Origin: Korobacter sp036501185
GTDB taxonomy: Bacteria; Acidobacteriota; Terriglobia; Terriglobales; Acidobacteriaceae
Reading direction: 5' to 3'
DNA: 64,000 nt
NCBI GenBank assembly: GCA_036501185.1
Contig: DASYAU010000058.1
Span: 33,664 to 97,663, forward strand
Part shown: positions 52,260 through 60,457 of the stretch, one piece after another
How the letters are laid out: each line of letters opens with the position of its first letter
How positions within the stretch are numbered: the first letter of the stretch is position 1
Notes under the pieces: model-generated
What the model was told of the DNA's origin: nothing
The model's input: only the letters and a program-made list of their open reading frames with translations
Database searches by the model: none
Program-made: the position numbers and the translations under genes

Positions 52260-52287
52260 CCCACCCTGTCTTTGGGACAAGGGTGGG
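52260..52287. terminator. Hairpin between the second ECF sigma gene and the DUF2075-type gene
   Basis: CCCACCC-T-GTC-TTTGG-GAC-AA-GGGTGGG: a 7-bp and a 3-bp stem with small bulges. It begins ten bases past the sigma-factor stop on the minus strand. No T-run on either side, so terminator function is uncertain; it could also be a short repeat element. Confidence 0.5.
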
Positions 52288-52297
52288 CCACTCACGT

Positions 52298-52969
52298 TTA
52301 TTCGCGGAGGCGGGCGAGGACGGCGCTTACTACGCGGTCGCAGCGCGGGGCTTGGAATTGGAAGGCGCTGGTGCTGGTGGCGCCGGCCATGGCAAAGAGT
52401 TTCCTGCGGACGAGGGCACGGGCGCGGTGCAGTCGGACGCGGACGGTTTGTTCGCTCAGTTCGAGGATGGAAGCCGTGTCGGCGGTGCTCAAGTCTTCAA
52501 CGTCGTGCATCATGATGACGCTGCGATAGCGCACGGGAAGCGTGAGGATGGCGCGTTCGAGCAGGCGCTGGGCTTCCTGCGAGGCGCTTTGCGATTCGGG
52601 GCTGGGCGCGCGGTCGGCGACCTCAGGGACGTTCGCAGGATCGCTCAGGTCCTTGTATTCCATCCGGTTTCCTTTCGCGAGGTGAGCCAGGGCTTCATTC
52701 ACGGCGATGTATCCGATCCAGGTAGAAAAAGTGCTTCGTCCTTCGAATTGTTGTAAGTGGCGGAAGGCGCTGAAATAGGCCTCCTGCATGACATCTTCGG
52801 ATTCGGCGTCGTCGCGGAGGATGGAACGGATGAGCCGGTAGATACGCTGGTTATAGCGGCGCATGAGGAGTTCGTATGCTGGTGTGTCACCGGCCAGCAC
52901 GCGCTCGATGATCTGCTCGTCGGACCACTCGGAAAGTCGGGACTTATCTAACAGGGCGAAAACGGGCAT
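52298..52969 (-). CDS. ECF-type RNA polymerase sigma factor, second
   Basis: A 223-residue RpoE-like sigma factor. Region 2: YELLMRRYNQRIYRLIRSILRDDAESEDVMQEAYFSAFRHLQQF with FSTWIGYIAVNEALAHL; region 4: LPVRYRSVIMMHDVEDLSTADTASILELSEQTVRVRLHRARALVRRKL. The ATG at 52969 fits the family N-terminus (MPVFALLDKSRLSEWSDEQ). No anti-sigma factor is adjacent, unlike the first ECF operon; the cupredoxin and DUF4142 genes lie just upstream on the same strand and could be co-regulated. Confidence 0.92.
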   Translation of the reverse strand: MPVFALLDKSRLSEWSDEQIIERVLAGDTPAYELLMRRYNQRIYRLIRSILRDDAESEDVMQEAYFSAFRHLQQFEGRSTFSTWIGYIAVNEALAHLAKGNRMEYKDLSDPANVPEVADRAPSPESQSASQEAQRLLERAILTLPVRYRSVIMMHDVEDLSTADTASILELSEQTVRVRLHRARALVRRKLFAMAGATSTSAFQFQAPRCDRVVSAVLARLRE

Positions 52970-53036
52970 GCAAAGGTCTCTCCGATTGACTGATGGAGCT
53001 GCGGGAGAAAACGTTACAGATTTTTGCACGCGGCCG

Positions 53037-53807
53037 TTAATTCCCAAACACCATTCTTCCACCCAGGCTGCCCTGGTAAACGAGCGCAAGCACCAGGATA
53101 AAAGCCGCGGACAGGTAAGACCAACTTGGCGATGAGCCGCTCTTGTGTAATTGCCAGCGCCAGGCGGCAAGCGCGAGGAACGCGAGCGCGGCAAACGAAC
53201 CGAGCCATGCGTGGACGGTGATGAGGCGCGGAGGCAGCGACGAGCCAGCGCTGTGTCTCCACCACCAGCCGGCGGCCGCGGTGAGCGGAGTGATGATGGC
53301 GGCGTATAGGGTGAGCCACCAGGCGGCCTTATGCAGCGACGAGCGGCGCAGGAGCCGACCGAGGAGATCGCTGAAGAATGCGAGCGGGAGCAATGCGGCC
53401 GTGAAGTTCACCAGGATGGGATGGATCTCGTAGGCAGCGGTGGGAGGCTTCCATCGGAGGGAAGCATTTTGCGCGGGCGCGCCGCCGACAATGAGGCTGG
53501 CCGCCATATTGGGATGCGGGCGGCAATGATAGCCGACGGTGGCCGGCACAGCGAACGTGTGTTGCCATGAGGTGCCCGGCGCGATGGGTCCGGAGTCGAA
53601 GCTGGCGTCGTTAGCGGTGACGGTGTGGGTGAAAATGTCGTCGTTCCGCCAGGTCACGGTTTCGCCCGGCTTGACCGAAAGCTGCGCGGGGTCGAAGTGC
53701 ATCTGGCGGATGATGACCGTGGCTTGCTGCGAATTGTTGGAGACGGGCTGGGCCGCCGCGATCGCACACGAGAACGCGAGCAGCGGCCCAAGGAACCAGG
53801 CACGCAC
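53037..53807 (-). CDS. Cupredoxin fused to a DUF2231-like membrane domain
   Basis: The GTG start at 53807, one base after the stop of the DUF4142 gene, has CGGAGAA five bases upstream and opens directly with a signal peptide (VRAWFLGPLLAFSCAIAAAQ). The 256-residue protein has a plastocyanin-like domain with copper ligands His in IFTHTV and Cys/His/Met in YHCRPHPNM. Four membrane helices follow (from about residue 130), with IHPILVNFTAALLPLAFF, a DUF2231-type core. A periplasmic copper domain tethered to a membrane module suggests electron transfer. Translationally coupled to DUF4142. Confidence 0.85.
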   Translation of the reverse strand: MRAWFLGPLLAFSCAIAAAQPVSNNSQQATVIIRQMHFDPAQLSVKPGETVTWRNDDIFTHTVTANDASFDSGPIAPGTSWQHTFAVPATVGYHCRPHPNMAASLIVGGAPAQNASLRWKPPTAAYEIHPILVNFTAALLPLAFFSDLLGRLLRRSSLHKAAWWLTLYAAIITPLTAAAGWWWRHSAGSSLPPRLITVHAWLGSFAALAFLALAAWRWQLHKSGSSPSWSYLSAAFILVLALVYQGSLGGRMVFGN

Positions 53808-53808
53808 G

Positions 53809-54342
53809 TTATTCTCCGGCCTGGAGAGACTTCTCGAGTTGTTGCGCATGCTGCAAGTGTCCCTGGAGAAGAGGGGCGGCACCCTGGAGCGCGGATTTCA
53901 ATTCGGGGTTCTTCGCGTTGGGAATCAGGGTCTTAGTGGCAGCGTCAATCACCGCCTGGTGGAAGGCGACTTCGTGCGCAACATATTCCTGATCGAAGGC
54001 TTTGCCGTTGAGCGCCTTTAGTTTTTTCGCTTCGTTGATCACGCCTTGCTTCAACTCCCGCGATGTATCGCTATCTTGCGGAGTGACGTTGAGCTTCTTG
54101 GCGAGATCGGCCACGGACTTCTCGAGGCTGGTGTGGTCCGAGATCATCTGATTCGCGAAGTCCTTCACCTGCTGGTTCTGCGACTTCTGCAGGGCGAGCT
54201 TCGCCTGGTCGATATCAAGCTTGTTCGCAGTTTGGACGATGCCTGCGATCTGCGCGTCCGAAGGGGCCTGCGCGTAGAGACTCGGAATGGCGACGGCGGA
54301 AAGGGTGAGAGCGAGAATGGTTGGAAGAAAGTGTTTCCTCAT
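53809..54342 (-). CDS. DUF4142 exported ferritin-like protein
   Basis: A 177-residue protein: signal peptide MRKHFLPTILALTLSAVAIP with cleavage before QAPSD, then a four-helix bundle: AGIVQTANKLDIDQAKLAL, VKDFANQMISDHTSLEKSVADLAKKL, YVAHEVAFHQAVIDAATKTLIP, then a helix ending LQHAQQLEKSL. The pattern HxxxE/HxxxD found in the DUF4142 family is partly present. Periplasmic; no defined function. Followed directly by the cupredoxin gene. Confidence 0.9.
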   Translation of the reverse strand: MRKHFLPTILALTLSAVAIPSLYAQAPSDAQIAGIVQTANKLDIDQAKLALQKSQNQQVKDFANQMISDHTSLEKSVADLAKKLNVTPQDSDTSRELKQGVINEAKKLKALNGKAFDQEYVAHEVAFHQAVIDAATKTLIPNAKNPELKSALQGAAPLLQGHLQHAQQLEKSLQAGE

Positions 54343-54438
54343 GCGGGTGACTCTCCTTGGCTAAGGTTGCGCGCACGGCGCAGCGCTTCACCTGTACGGA
54401 TGGCCGGGAAGCGAGAACCATTACAAATCTTTCGCGGG

Positions 54439-55011
54439 TTAGGCGAGGGCGGCCAAGATGTCCTCGGTCTTTCGTACGCGTGCCAGGCGAGGGAAGATCT
54501 GATCGAAGCTCCAACGGTGTTGGGATTCTTCGCGGGCAGAGCAGGCGTCTTCGACGATGATGAAGGCGAAGCCCAGCCCGGTGCCCTGGCGCGCGGTGGA
54601 TTCGACACCGATGTTGCTGGAGATCCCCGTCAGGAGAACGGTGGTGACGCCGCGCTGCTTGAGTTGGAGTTCGAGATCGGTGCCGGCGAAAGCGCCCCAG
54701 TGGCGCTTGGTGATGAGAATGTCGCTGGGCTGGTAGCCGGCTTCGGGGACGAGTTCTGAGGCGTCGGGCGGCGGGGGTGGCGCGTTCGGCGGGCGCATGG
54801 GCTGGTCGACGGGAAGCTGGAGGAAGTCAGACATATTGACGCGGACGTAAACGCAGACGCCGCCTTTCGCGCGAAGCTTTTCTGCGATTTGGCGGGTGCG
54901 GGAGATGACGTCGTTGGCGGCATGCGGTTGCGGGGTTTGCGCGACGATGCCTTTTTGCAGGTCGATGACGACGAGGGCTGTCTTTTTGGGGTCGATCTGA
55001 AGATCGGACAT
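54439..55011 (-). CDS. Isochorismatase-superfamily hydrolase without the catalytic cysteine
   Basis: A 190-residue Rossmann-type protein. Conserved: ALVVIDLQKGIV with the catalytic Asp, then a Lys in ITKRHWGAFAGTDLEL. The position of the nucleophile in cysteine hydrolases (TGIxTNxCVE) reads TGISSNIGVESTAR, so Gly replaces Cys, as in true isochorismatases. The enzyme therefore probably does not act through a thioester. A proline-rich loop (NAPPPPPDASE) is unusual. Substrate unknown. Upstream gene of a minus-strand series. Confidence 0.85.
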   Translation of the reverse strand: MSDLQIDPKKTALVVIDLQKGIVAQTPQPHAANDVISRTRQIAEKLRAKGGVCVYVRVNMSDFLQLPVDQPMRPPNAPPPPPDASELVPEAGYQPSDILITKRHWGAFAGTDLELQLKQRGVTTVLLTGISSNIGVESTARQGTGLGFAFIIVEDACSAREESQHRWSFDQIFPRLARVRKTEDILAALA

Positions 55012-55190
55012 GGTGGATCGATTCTAAGCGCGGCGATTTCGTTTCGCCCCACGACAGAAAAAATCTTTGAACACGAAGGGCACGAAGTACACGAAGGAAT
55101 GGGAAAAGAAAGGCCCCGCCCTAGCGGGACGGTGAAACTGTCGCAATAGAACGGGGCATGCACCTTCAAACAAGTTCGCCGATGCGGGAG

Positions 55191-55763
55191 TTAGTCCGCG
55201 GTGGCGGATTGCGTGCCCTTCTGGCCCTTGATCTGGAGTTCGTTTACGACTTCCTTCACATTGGGAACGTTCTTCGCGAGCTTGGCGGCTTCTTTGCGCT
55301 CGGTCTCGTTCTTCACTTTGCCTTTGAGAACGATGGTGCCGTTCTTCACGTCGGCGCTGATGGACTGGTCATCGAGGTTCTTGTGGGCCTTGATGGCGGC
55401 CTTGAAGTTGTCCTTGATACCGTCGTCGAGCTTGTTGTCTACGCCCTTGAGCTGGGAGTTGTCGGCGTCCTGCGGACGGACGGCGAGCTCGTTGGCGATG
55501 GTGTAGCCGGGGGCGTTCTGCTGCGCGATGTTCTCGGCGCGGGTCTTGTCTTCGGCGTTGATGACGTCGCCGGTGAGGGTGATGACGCCCTTATCGCGGT
55601 CCTGCGCGACTTTGACGACGCCGAGGTTATTGGCGGTCATGGCGTTGTTGATGTTGTCTTTCACGTCGGCGTGCTGCGCGTTGCGGTTGCATGCGGCCAG
55701 CATGCACATGGCCAGAAATGCGGCGAGGATCGTCGCGATCAAGATGTGGTTACGGTGTTTCAA
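55191..55763 (-). CDS. Lipoprotein with two BON domains
   Basis: The TTG at 55763 is preferred because GGAGGG lies just upstream; the resulting MKHRNHILIATILAAFLAMC, then MLAAC, is a lipoprotein signal with cysteine at about residue 25. Two BON domains follow: DVKDNINNAMTANNLGVVKVAQDRDKGVITLTGDVINAEDK and DNFKAAIKAHKNLDDQSISADVKNGTIVLKGKVKN. BON domains bind phospholipid, and the closest relatives (OsmY-like) respond to envelope stress. Single gene; hairpins and a repeat tract separate it from the isochorismatase gene. Confidence 0.88.
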   Translation of the reverse strand: MKHRNHILIATILAAFLAMCMLAACNRNAQHADVKDNINNAMTANNLGVVKVAQDRDKGVITLTGDVINAEDKTRAENIAQQNAPGYTIANELAVRPQDADNSQLKGVDNKLDDGIKDNFKAAIKAHKNLDDQSISADVKNGTIVLKGKVKNETERKEAAKLAKNVPNVKEVVNELQIKGQKGTQSATAD

Positions 55764-55910
55764 GGTTCCCTCCGGGAGATAGTGATTCAACCATGTGTTG
55801 CGATGGCGGCAGCTTGGGAGGGAGTTGGCTTGAAATGGTTTAGGAGATAGGCAACCCTGGATGGAGGAGCCGGTGTCAGGAAAATCGAGAATGGGTTGCC
55901 GGTTGTACGG

Positions 55911-56252
55911 CTACTTGCCTTCTTTGAGTTGTTGTTTCCAGCCCAGGATGCGGGCCTGGTTGGACTCGGCTTCGGCTTCTTCGATCATGCCTTTTTTCTG
56001 GTAGAGGATGGAGAGGGAAGTGTGGGCGAGGACGTCGTCGGGGTCGAGTTCGGCGATTTGACGGGCGGTGGCGATGGCATCGTCGAAGCGGGAAAGATCC
56101 TGGTAGACGCGGGCGAGGCCGTGGAGGGCGTCGAGGAAGGTGGGATCGGCGGAGATGGCTTCGCGATATTTCGAGATGGCCGCGTCGGGGTGGCCGTCAG
56201 CGTAGAGATCGAGGGCGGCGTAGTAGTGGGTTTCGGCGTCGGCGCGGGACAT
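55911..56252 (-). CDS. TPR protein
   Basis: A 113-residue protein of about three tetratricopeptide units: AETHYYAALDLYADGHPDAAISKYREAISADPT, FLDALHGLARVYQDLSRFDDAIATARQIAELDPD and VLAHTSLSILYQKKGMIEEAEAESNQARIL. No signal peptide, so it is likely a cytoplasmic scaffold. Single gene; partner unknown. Confidence 0.88.
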   Translation of the reverse strand: MSRADAETHYYAALDLYADGHPDAAISKYREAISADPTFLDALHGLARVYQDLSRFDDAIATARQIAELDPDDVLAHTSLSILYQKKGMIEEAEAESNQARILGWKQQLKEGK

Positions 56253-56529
56253 GGGGGAATTGTATCGTCTGGTGCGGGACCCTTGCGCACCGTGGGAAGT
56301 GCGTGCCGCCGGCTAAAGCCTGCTTTAGCGCGTGTTGGGCTGTGCGTCCCCGACGCTGTCGCGTCGGGCTTCAACGGCGCGGCGGCCTTCGGCCTTGGAG
56401 CGATGGGCGGTTGCGGATTGGCTGTGGGGGAACATCGGCTACGAGGTGGCGGGTTTCGCAGGCTCATCGCCGCATAAATGACTTGTCAGCGCGAGAAAAA
56501 TCGAGTGCTCGATATACTGAACGCAGCAC

Positions 56530-56763
56530 ATGTGGAACATTGTTCGATTTTTGTGGAATGCGACGCGGGGGCATCGGCTGGCGCCGTGGCGAAGCCCTTA
56601 TTTGAAGTGGCGCATTGAAACCTATTGCGGGATCAAGATGACGCAGATTGGGTTCCTGGAGTTTGTCGGGTTCTCGTGGCGGGAGCGGAAACAGTTGATC
56701 CAGTTTTTGAAGTGGACAGGCGAGATGAAGCAGTATGCCCGGGAGAAGCCGAAAAACCCGTAG
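56530..56763 (+). CDS. Small hypothetical protein
   Basis: A 77-residue basic, aromatic-rich protein: MWNIVRFLWNATRGHRLAPW, then YLKWRIETYCGI and FLEFVGFSWRERKQLIQFLKWTGEM. The WRIETY segment resembles one I associate with short acidobacterial proteins. No ribosome site is striking (AACGCAGCACATGTGG). Its stop abuts that of the convergent membrane gene. Function unknown. Confidence 0.6.
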   Translation: MWNIVRFLWNATRGHRLAPWRSPYLKWRIETYCGIKMTQIGFLEFVGFSWRERKQLIQFLKWTGEMKQYAREKPKNP

Positions 56764-56946
56764 CTAGTGGGACTTCCAGGCCCTCTGGAATTGGACGAAG
56801 GTGAGTCCGGCAAGCAGCCCGAGGGTTGTCATGGCGATGATGGCGACCGGGAAACTGCGGCGAAGCATTATGAGGAACGCCGCGACATCGACGCAGAAAA
56901 ATACTAGCGTCGCAATTGCAATCCACCAGCGGTTTTTCGCAGTCAT
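56764..56946 (-). CDS. Small two-helix membrane protein
   Basis: A 60-residue protein from ATG 56946 (GGAG 11 bases upstream; an in-frame GTG at 56964 is the alternative). Two hydrophobic segments: WWIAIATLVFFCVDVAAFLIML and FPVAIIAMTTLGLLAGLTFV, with a basic FQRAWKSH tail. It follows the SAM hydrolase gene, whose stop codon lies right before its start region, so they are probably cotranscribed. Confidence 0.65.
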   Translation of the reverse strand: MTAKNRWWIAIATLVFFCVDVAAFLIMLRRSFPVAIIAMTTLGLLAGLTFVQFQRAWKSH

Positions 56947-56964
56947 AGCCACTGGATTCTCCAC

Positions 56965-57756
56965 TCAGGATGACAACTGAACTACGACTTCGCTGCCTTT
57001 ATTGACGCCGGCCACATGGGCTGCTGATCCTTTATTCACCGAAATTTCGAGGTAGCCGCCGCTGCCTAAGATGGCGAAGGGTTCGCCTTTGGCGCCTTCG
57101 GCGTAGGTGGAGAAAAGCTTGGTGATGATGACGTTGCCGATGGTGATTTCGAAGTCGGCACCGAACATGGCGGGGACATCGGCGGGAGTGATGTTGGTGA
57201 CGAGGGAGCCGAACTTATCGACTTTCAGCACGATACCGCGGACGGTGTTGTGTTGGTCGGTGCGGGCGCGGGGTGAGTGGAAGCGGACGTAGTCGTCGAT
57301 GGTATCGCCGAACTTGATGGACTCGACGCCCTTGCTGAGCCATCCGGCGACGGCGGCGAAGATGTCGCGGCCGTGGAAGGTCTGGCTGATGGGCTGGAGG
57401 AAGTAGTGGGTCGAAGTGATGTGACGGACACTGATGCGCTCTTCACGGTCGTAGACCAGCGATAGCACACCGTTGTCGGGGGCGATGAAGAGATGGTCGC
57501 CGGCGGTGACGAGAATGGGGCGGCGCTCGGTGCCAACGCCGGGATCGACGACGACGACGTGGACAGTGTCCTTCGGGAAGTAGGAGTAGGACTGCGCGAT
57601 GGTGAGAGCGCCGTCGAGAAGATCGAAGGATTGGACGGAGTGGGAGATATCGACCACGTTGGCGGCGGGATTGATGTTGTAGATGACGCCCTTCATGGCG
57701 CCGGTGTAGTGGTCGGTGGTGCCGAAGTCGGTGGTCAGGGTGACGATGCGGGGCAC
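56965..57756 (-). CDS. SAM hydrolase / SAM-hydroxide adenosyltransferase (DUF62)
   Basis: Splits S-adenosylmethionine to adenosine and methionine; relative of fluorinases and chlorinases. The 263 residues carry TLTTDFGTTDHYTGAMKG at the N-terminus (catalytic Asp), VVVVDPGVGTERRPI, FIAPDNGVLSLV, FHGRDIFAAVAGWLS and FGSLVTNI, in the standard order. Halogen-specific enzymes have an extra loop near residue 90 that I do not see, so the hydrolase activity is the likelier one. Probably in an operon with the small two-helix protein. Confidence 0.93.
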   Translation of the reverse strand: MPRIVTLTTDFGTTDHYTGAMKGVIYNINPAANVVDISHSVQSFDLLDGALTIAQSYSYFPKDTVHVVVVDPGVGTERRPILVTAGDHLFIAPDNGVLSLVYDREERISVRHITSTHYFLQPISQTFHGRDIFAAVAGWLSKGVESIKFGDTIDDYVRFHSPRARTDQHNTVRGIVLKVDKFGSLVTNITPADVPAMFGADFEITIGNVIITKLFSTYAEGAKGEPFAILGSGGYLEISVNKGSAAHVAGVNKGSEVVVQLSS

Positions 57757-57928
57757 AGGGCTCTCCGGAGATGCTATTCAATCATAGAGAGCGAGGGGGC
57801 GGGAATGACCTTGGTCACTTGCAGAGAAAGTTTCAGGTTTCAGGAGAAGCGGTAAAGCCAAGCGGAAAGCTGACAGCTAAGGCGGCGCTTAGGATGACAA
57901 TTCAAAAACAGCGGATCTTCAAACAGGA

Positions 57929-58825
57929 TTAGTCGATTTCGATGTTGCCGCTGCCGGTGTGGACTTCGACTTTGGGGCCGCCGTTGCCTACTTTGCCGTG
58001 GATCTCGTGTTTCGAGAGCTTGCCTTGCACCGTGACGGGCTTGGCGAGGTGGAGATCGCCGGAGCCGGTGGAGGCTTCGACGTCGAAGTTGGTAGCGTCG
58101 GCGAGGCGGAGAGTGACCGTGCCGGAGCCGGTTTGGACGTACCAGTTGCTGGCCGGAGTGCCGTCGGCGCGGACGTCGCCGCTGCCGGTGCGGGCGCGGA
58201 GGCCGCCTTTGGCGTTCTCGACGCGGATGGTGCCGGAGCCGGTGTGGACATCGATGTCGCCCTGAGAGTTGAGGGAGACTTCGAGGTCGCCGCTGCCGGT
58301 GCTGCCGGTGAAGGGGGCGCCGACGTTCTGGGCGGAGATGCGTCCACTGCCGGTGTGGGAGCGGACCTCGCCCTGGATATCGCGGAGGGAAACGTCGCCG
58401 GAACCGGTGTCGGCGGAGAGACGGCCCTGAAAGCCCTGGATGTCGATTTCGCCGGAGCCGCTGTTGGCGGCGATGCGGGTGGTGGCGGGAGCGGTGATGT
58501 CGTAGCTGATGGAGACGTGGCGCAAGAGTTCGGGATCGTTGACCTTGCCGATCTTAATCAGCGAACCCATCTGAGCGACGGGTGGGTTCTGCTCGAGCTG
58601 GCGGACCTTGTCGTCGTCGTGCGAGCCCCAACTGGAGACGTGAATGCGGCCGACGATGTGGACGGTGTTGCCGGTGCCGGGACGGACGTGGACGTCGCCG
58701 GAGCCAGTGGAAACTTCGAGGTCCACGGTGCCAGAGACGGTGAAGTCTTTAGTGAACTGTCCGTCGGAAGAGGCGAAGGCGAGGGAGGCGAAGCAGAGGA
58801 TGGTGAACAGTGCGATGCGTTTCAT
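57929..58825 (-). CDS. DUF4097-type repetitive beta-helix protein
   Basis: A 298-residue protein with signal peptide MKRIALFTILCFASLAFA. After an initial N-terminal segment the body is built of turns of the form TGSGDVxV: ten copies are visible (STGSGDVHV, NSGSGEIDI, DTGSGDVSL, HTGSGRISA, STGSGDLEV, HTGSGTIRV, RTGSGDVRA, QTGSGTVTL, STGSGDLHL, HTGSGNIEI). This is the DUF4097/putative adhesin fold, a right-handed beta-helix with one Gly-Ser-Gly turn per rung. Exported to periplasm or surface. Separated from its neighbours by repeat tracts. Confidence 0.9.
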   Translation of the reverse strand: MKRIALFTILCFASLAFASSDGQFTKDFTVSGTVDLEVSTGSGDVHVRPGTGNTVHIVGRIHVSSWGSHDDDKVRQLEQNPPVAQMGSLIKIGKVNDPELLRHVSISYDITAPATTRIAANSGSGEIDIQGFQGRLSADTGSGDVSLRDIQGEVRSHTGSGRISAQNVGAPFTGSTGSGDLEVSLNSQGDIDVHTGSGTIRVENAKGGLRARTGSGDVRADGTPASNWYVQTGSGTVTLRLADATNFDVEASTGSGDLHLAKPVTVQGKLSKHEIHGKVGNGGPKVEVHTGSGNIEID

Positions 58826-58841
58826 TGGTCCTCGTGCAAAA

Positions 58842-58884
58842 GCGGAAGCGTCTCGAGGGAGGCTTCCGCGGGGGCTAAAGCCCC
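58842..58884. terminator. Hairpin pair between the MacA-like and DUF4097 genes
   Basis: GCGGAAGC (58842-58849) pairs with GCTTCCGC (58862-58869); next to it GGGGCTAAAGCCCC (58871-58884) is a near-perfect short palindrome. They lie between the MacA-like stop (58988) and the DUF4097 start (58825), both on the minus strand. A similar GGCTAAAGCC unit occurs near 56313. No T-run. Confidence 0.45.
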
Positions 58885-58987
58885 TTCAATTTGGTGTCGC
58901 GAACGGCAGAGCTGAAGCGCTGCCCTGATACAAAGCCTACATCAAGACGCTGTCGAGCGATGGCAACGTGTTGGCGCGATACAGTGC

Positions 58988-60190
58988 CTACTGCAGTACG
59001 ACTTGATCCTTCTCTTTCAGGCCGCTGGTGATTTCGGTTTTGGCGCCGTTGGAGATGCCGATCTGGACGGGGACTTTGTGCTTTCCGTCTTTGGCTTTGG
59101 CGTCGGGTTCTTCGACCGAGGCGTTTTTCTCGCGGTCGTAGATGATGGCGCCTTCGGGGATCATCAAGACGTTCTTGTGTTCGTCAAGAATGATTTCGGC
59201 ATTGGCGGTCATGGCCGCCTTCAGCTCGCCGCCGGGATTATTGATGGAGACGCGGACTTCGAAGGTGGTGACGTTATCCTTTTCCACTCCCATGGGTGAA
59301 ATCTTGGTGACTTTGCCTTCGAAGGTTTTGTCCTTGAAGCTCTCGACCTTGATGCGCGCGGGTTCGCCGAGATAGACCTTGGCGATATCGCTTTCGTCGA
59401 CCTTGCCTTTTACGTAGACCTGGCTGGTATCGCCGAGGGTCATGACGAGCGTGGCGCTGGAGCCGAGGACGAGGATAGAGCTGACGGCGTCGCCAACTTC
59501 GACGTCGCGCGAAAGGACGATGCCGTCGATGGGGGCGACGATGGTGGTGTAGCTGAGCTGTTCTTCGAGTTGCGCGAGGGTGGCTTGGGCCTTCTGGACG
59601 TCGGCACTGGCCTGCGCCATTTTGGCTTTGTTGACCGTGACCTGGGCCTGGGCGACGCTTTGCTTGTTGACGGCGAGCTCGTAGGCGCGCTGCGTGTCGT
59701 CGAGGGCGGACTGGGAGACAACGCCATCGTGGGCCATGCTCTGAGAGCGTTCATAGGCGCGTTTCAGGGTGGGAATGTCGACACCCTTGGCATCAACCTT
59801 GGAGCGCTCGTAGTCGGCTTCGGCGGCGTGCATGTTGGATTCGGCGGACTCGAGCTGGGCCTTCTGGGAACGGACCTGGGCCTGGATTTCGTCCTTGTCG
59901 AGTTCGGCGAGGAGCTGGCCGGACTTCACATGGTCGCCGTATTCGACGTAGAGTTTCTTGACGATGCCGCTGGCCTTGGACTTGATTTCGACCTTGGTGA
60001 TGGGCTCGACTTTGCCGGTGGCAACGACACTCTTGGCGAGGTTCCCGCGTTCGACGGTGGCGATCTTGGTGGGATCGACCTTGGCGCCGCCGCTGGTGGC
60101 CATAACCACGCCGACTACACCGAGAACGAGCACCAGGACGACGACTCCGCCGATGATCCACTTCTTCTTTTTGTTCTTGCCGTTTGCCAC
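58988..60190 (-). CDS. RND/ABC efflux periplasmic adaptor (MacA/HlyD type)
   Basis: A 400-residue membrane fusion protein. Short basic N-terminus (MANGKNKKKKW) then one membrane anchor (GGVVVLVLVLGVVGVVMA); lipoyl half-motif ATGKVEPITKVEIKSKASG; a long coiled-coil hairpin (about residues 95-215, rich in Ala/Gln/Lys); second lipoyl half TIVAPIDGIVLSRDVEVGD; beta-barrel and membrane-proximal parts to GLKEKDQVVLQ. It needs an inner-membrane pump and outer-membrane channel; none adjacent. Substrate unknown. Confidence 0.92.
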   Translation of the reverse strand: MANGKNKKKKWIIGGVVVLVLVLGVVGVVMATSGGAKVDPTKIATVERGNLAKSVVATGKVEPITKVEIKSKASGIVKKLYVEYGDHVKSGQLLAELDKDEIQAQVRSQKAQLESAESNMHAAEADYERSKVDAKGVDIPTLKRAYERSQSMAHDGVVSQSALDDTQRAYELAVNKQSVAQAQVTVNKAKMAQASADVQKAQATLAQLEEQLSYTTIVAPIDGIVLSRDVEVGDAVSSILVLGSSATLVMTLGDTSQVYVKGKVDESDIAKVYLGEPARIKVESFKDKTFEGKVTKISPMGVEKDNVTTFEVRVSINNPGGELKAAMTANAEIILDEHKNVLMIPEGAIIYDREKNASVEEPDAKAKDGKHKVPVQIGISNGAKTEITSGLKEKDQVVLQ

Positions 60191-60408
60191 TGCCGCCTCC
60201 AGGAACTCAAAGCGTCATTCTGGGAGTTTTTACGAGCAAAGCCCGAAGTAAGTTCCAGAATTTTCGCGCAGATCGAAGCAAATTCCGCCAGCTTTATTTA
60301 AGCCTGCGCGAACCAGAATTGTAAGCGCGGGAAACGCTGTATTTGTACTGGTGGTAATAGCTTACCCCGGTTGGCAAGCGGGGGAGCCCGGAATGGTAAA
60401 ATCTCCCG

Positions 60409-60448
60409 ATTGCGGTTGCCGAAAGCGGTACCTTTCGGCAACCGCAAT
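60409..60448 (+). promoter_or_regulatory. Perfect 17-bp hairpin just before the CNNM start
   Basis: ATTGCGGTTGCCGAAAG (60409-60425), loop CGGTAC, and its exact complement (60432-60448). It ends nine bases before the ATG at 60458, so the region where a ribosome site would lie is inside or beside the stem, and no clear Shine-Dalgarno sequence is left free. Could be a translational switch, an operator, or an integration scar. Confidence 0.7.
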
Positions 60449-60457
60449 AGCACACCT

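Noticed and set aside
57959..58915. Plus-strand frame opposite the DUF4097 gene
   Set aside because: Gly/Ala/Val repeats mirror the TGSG repeats of the real gene.
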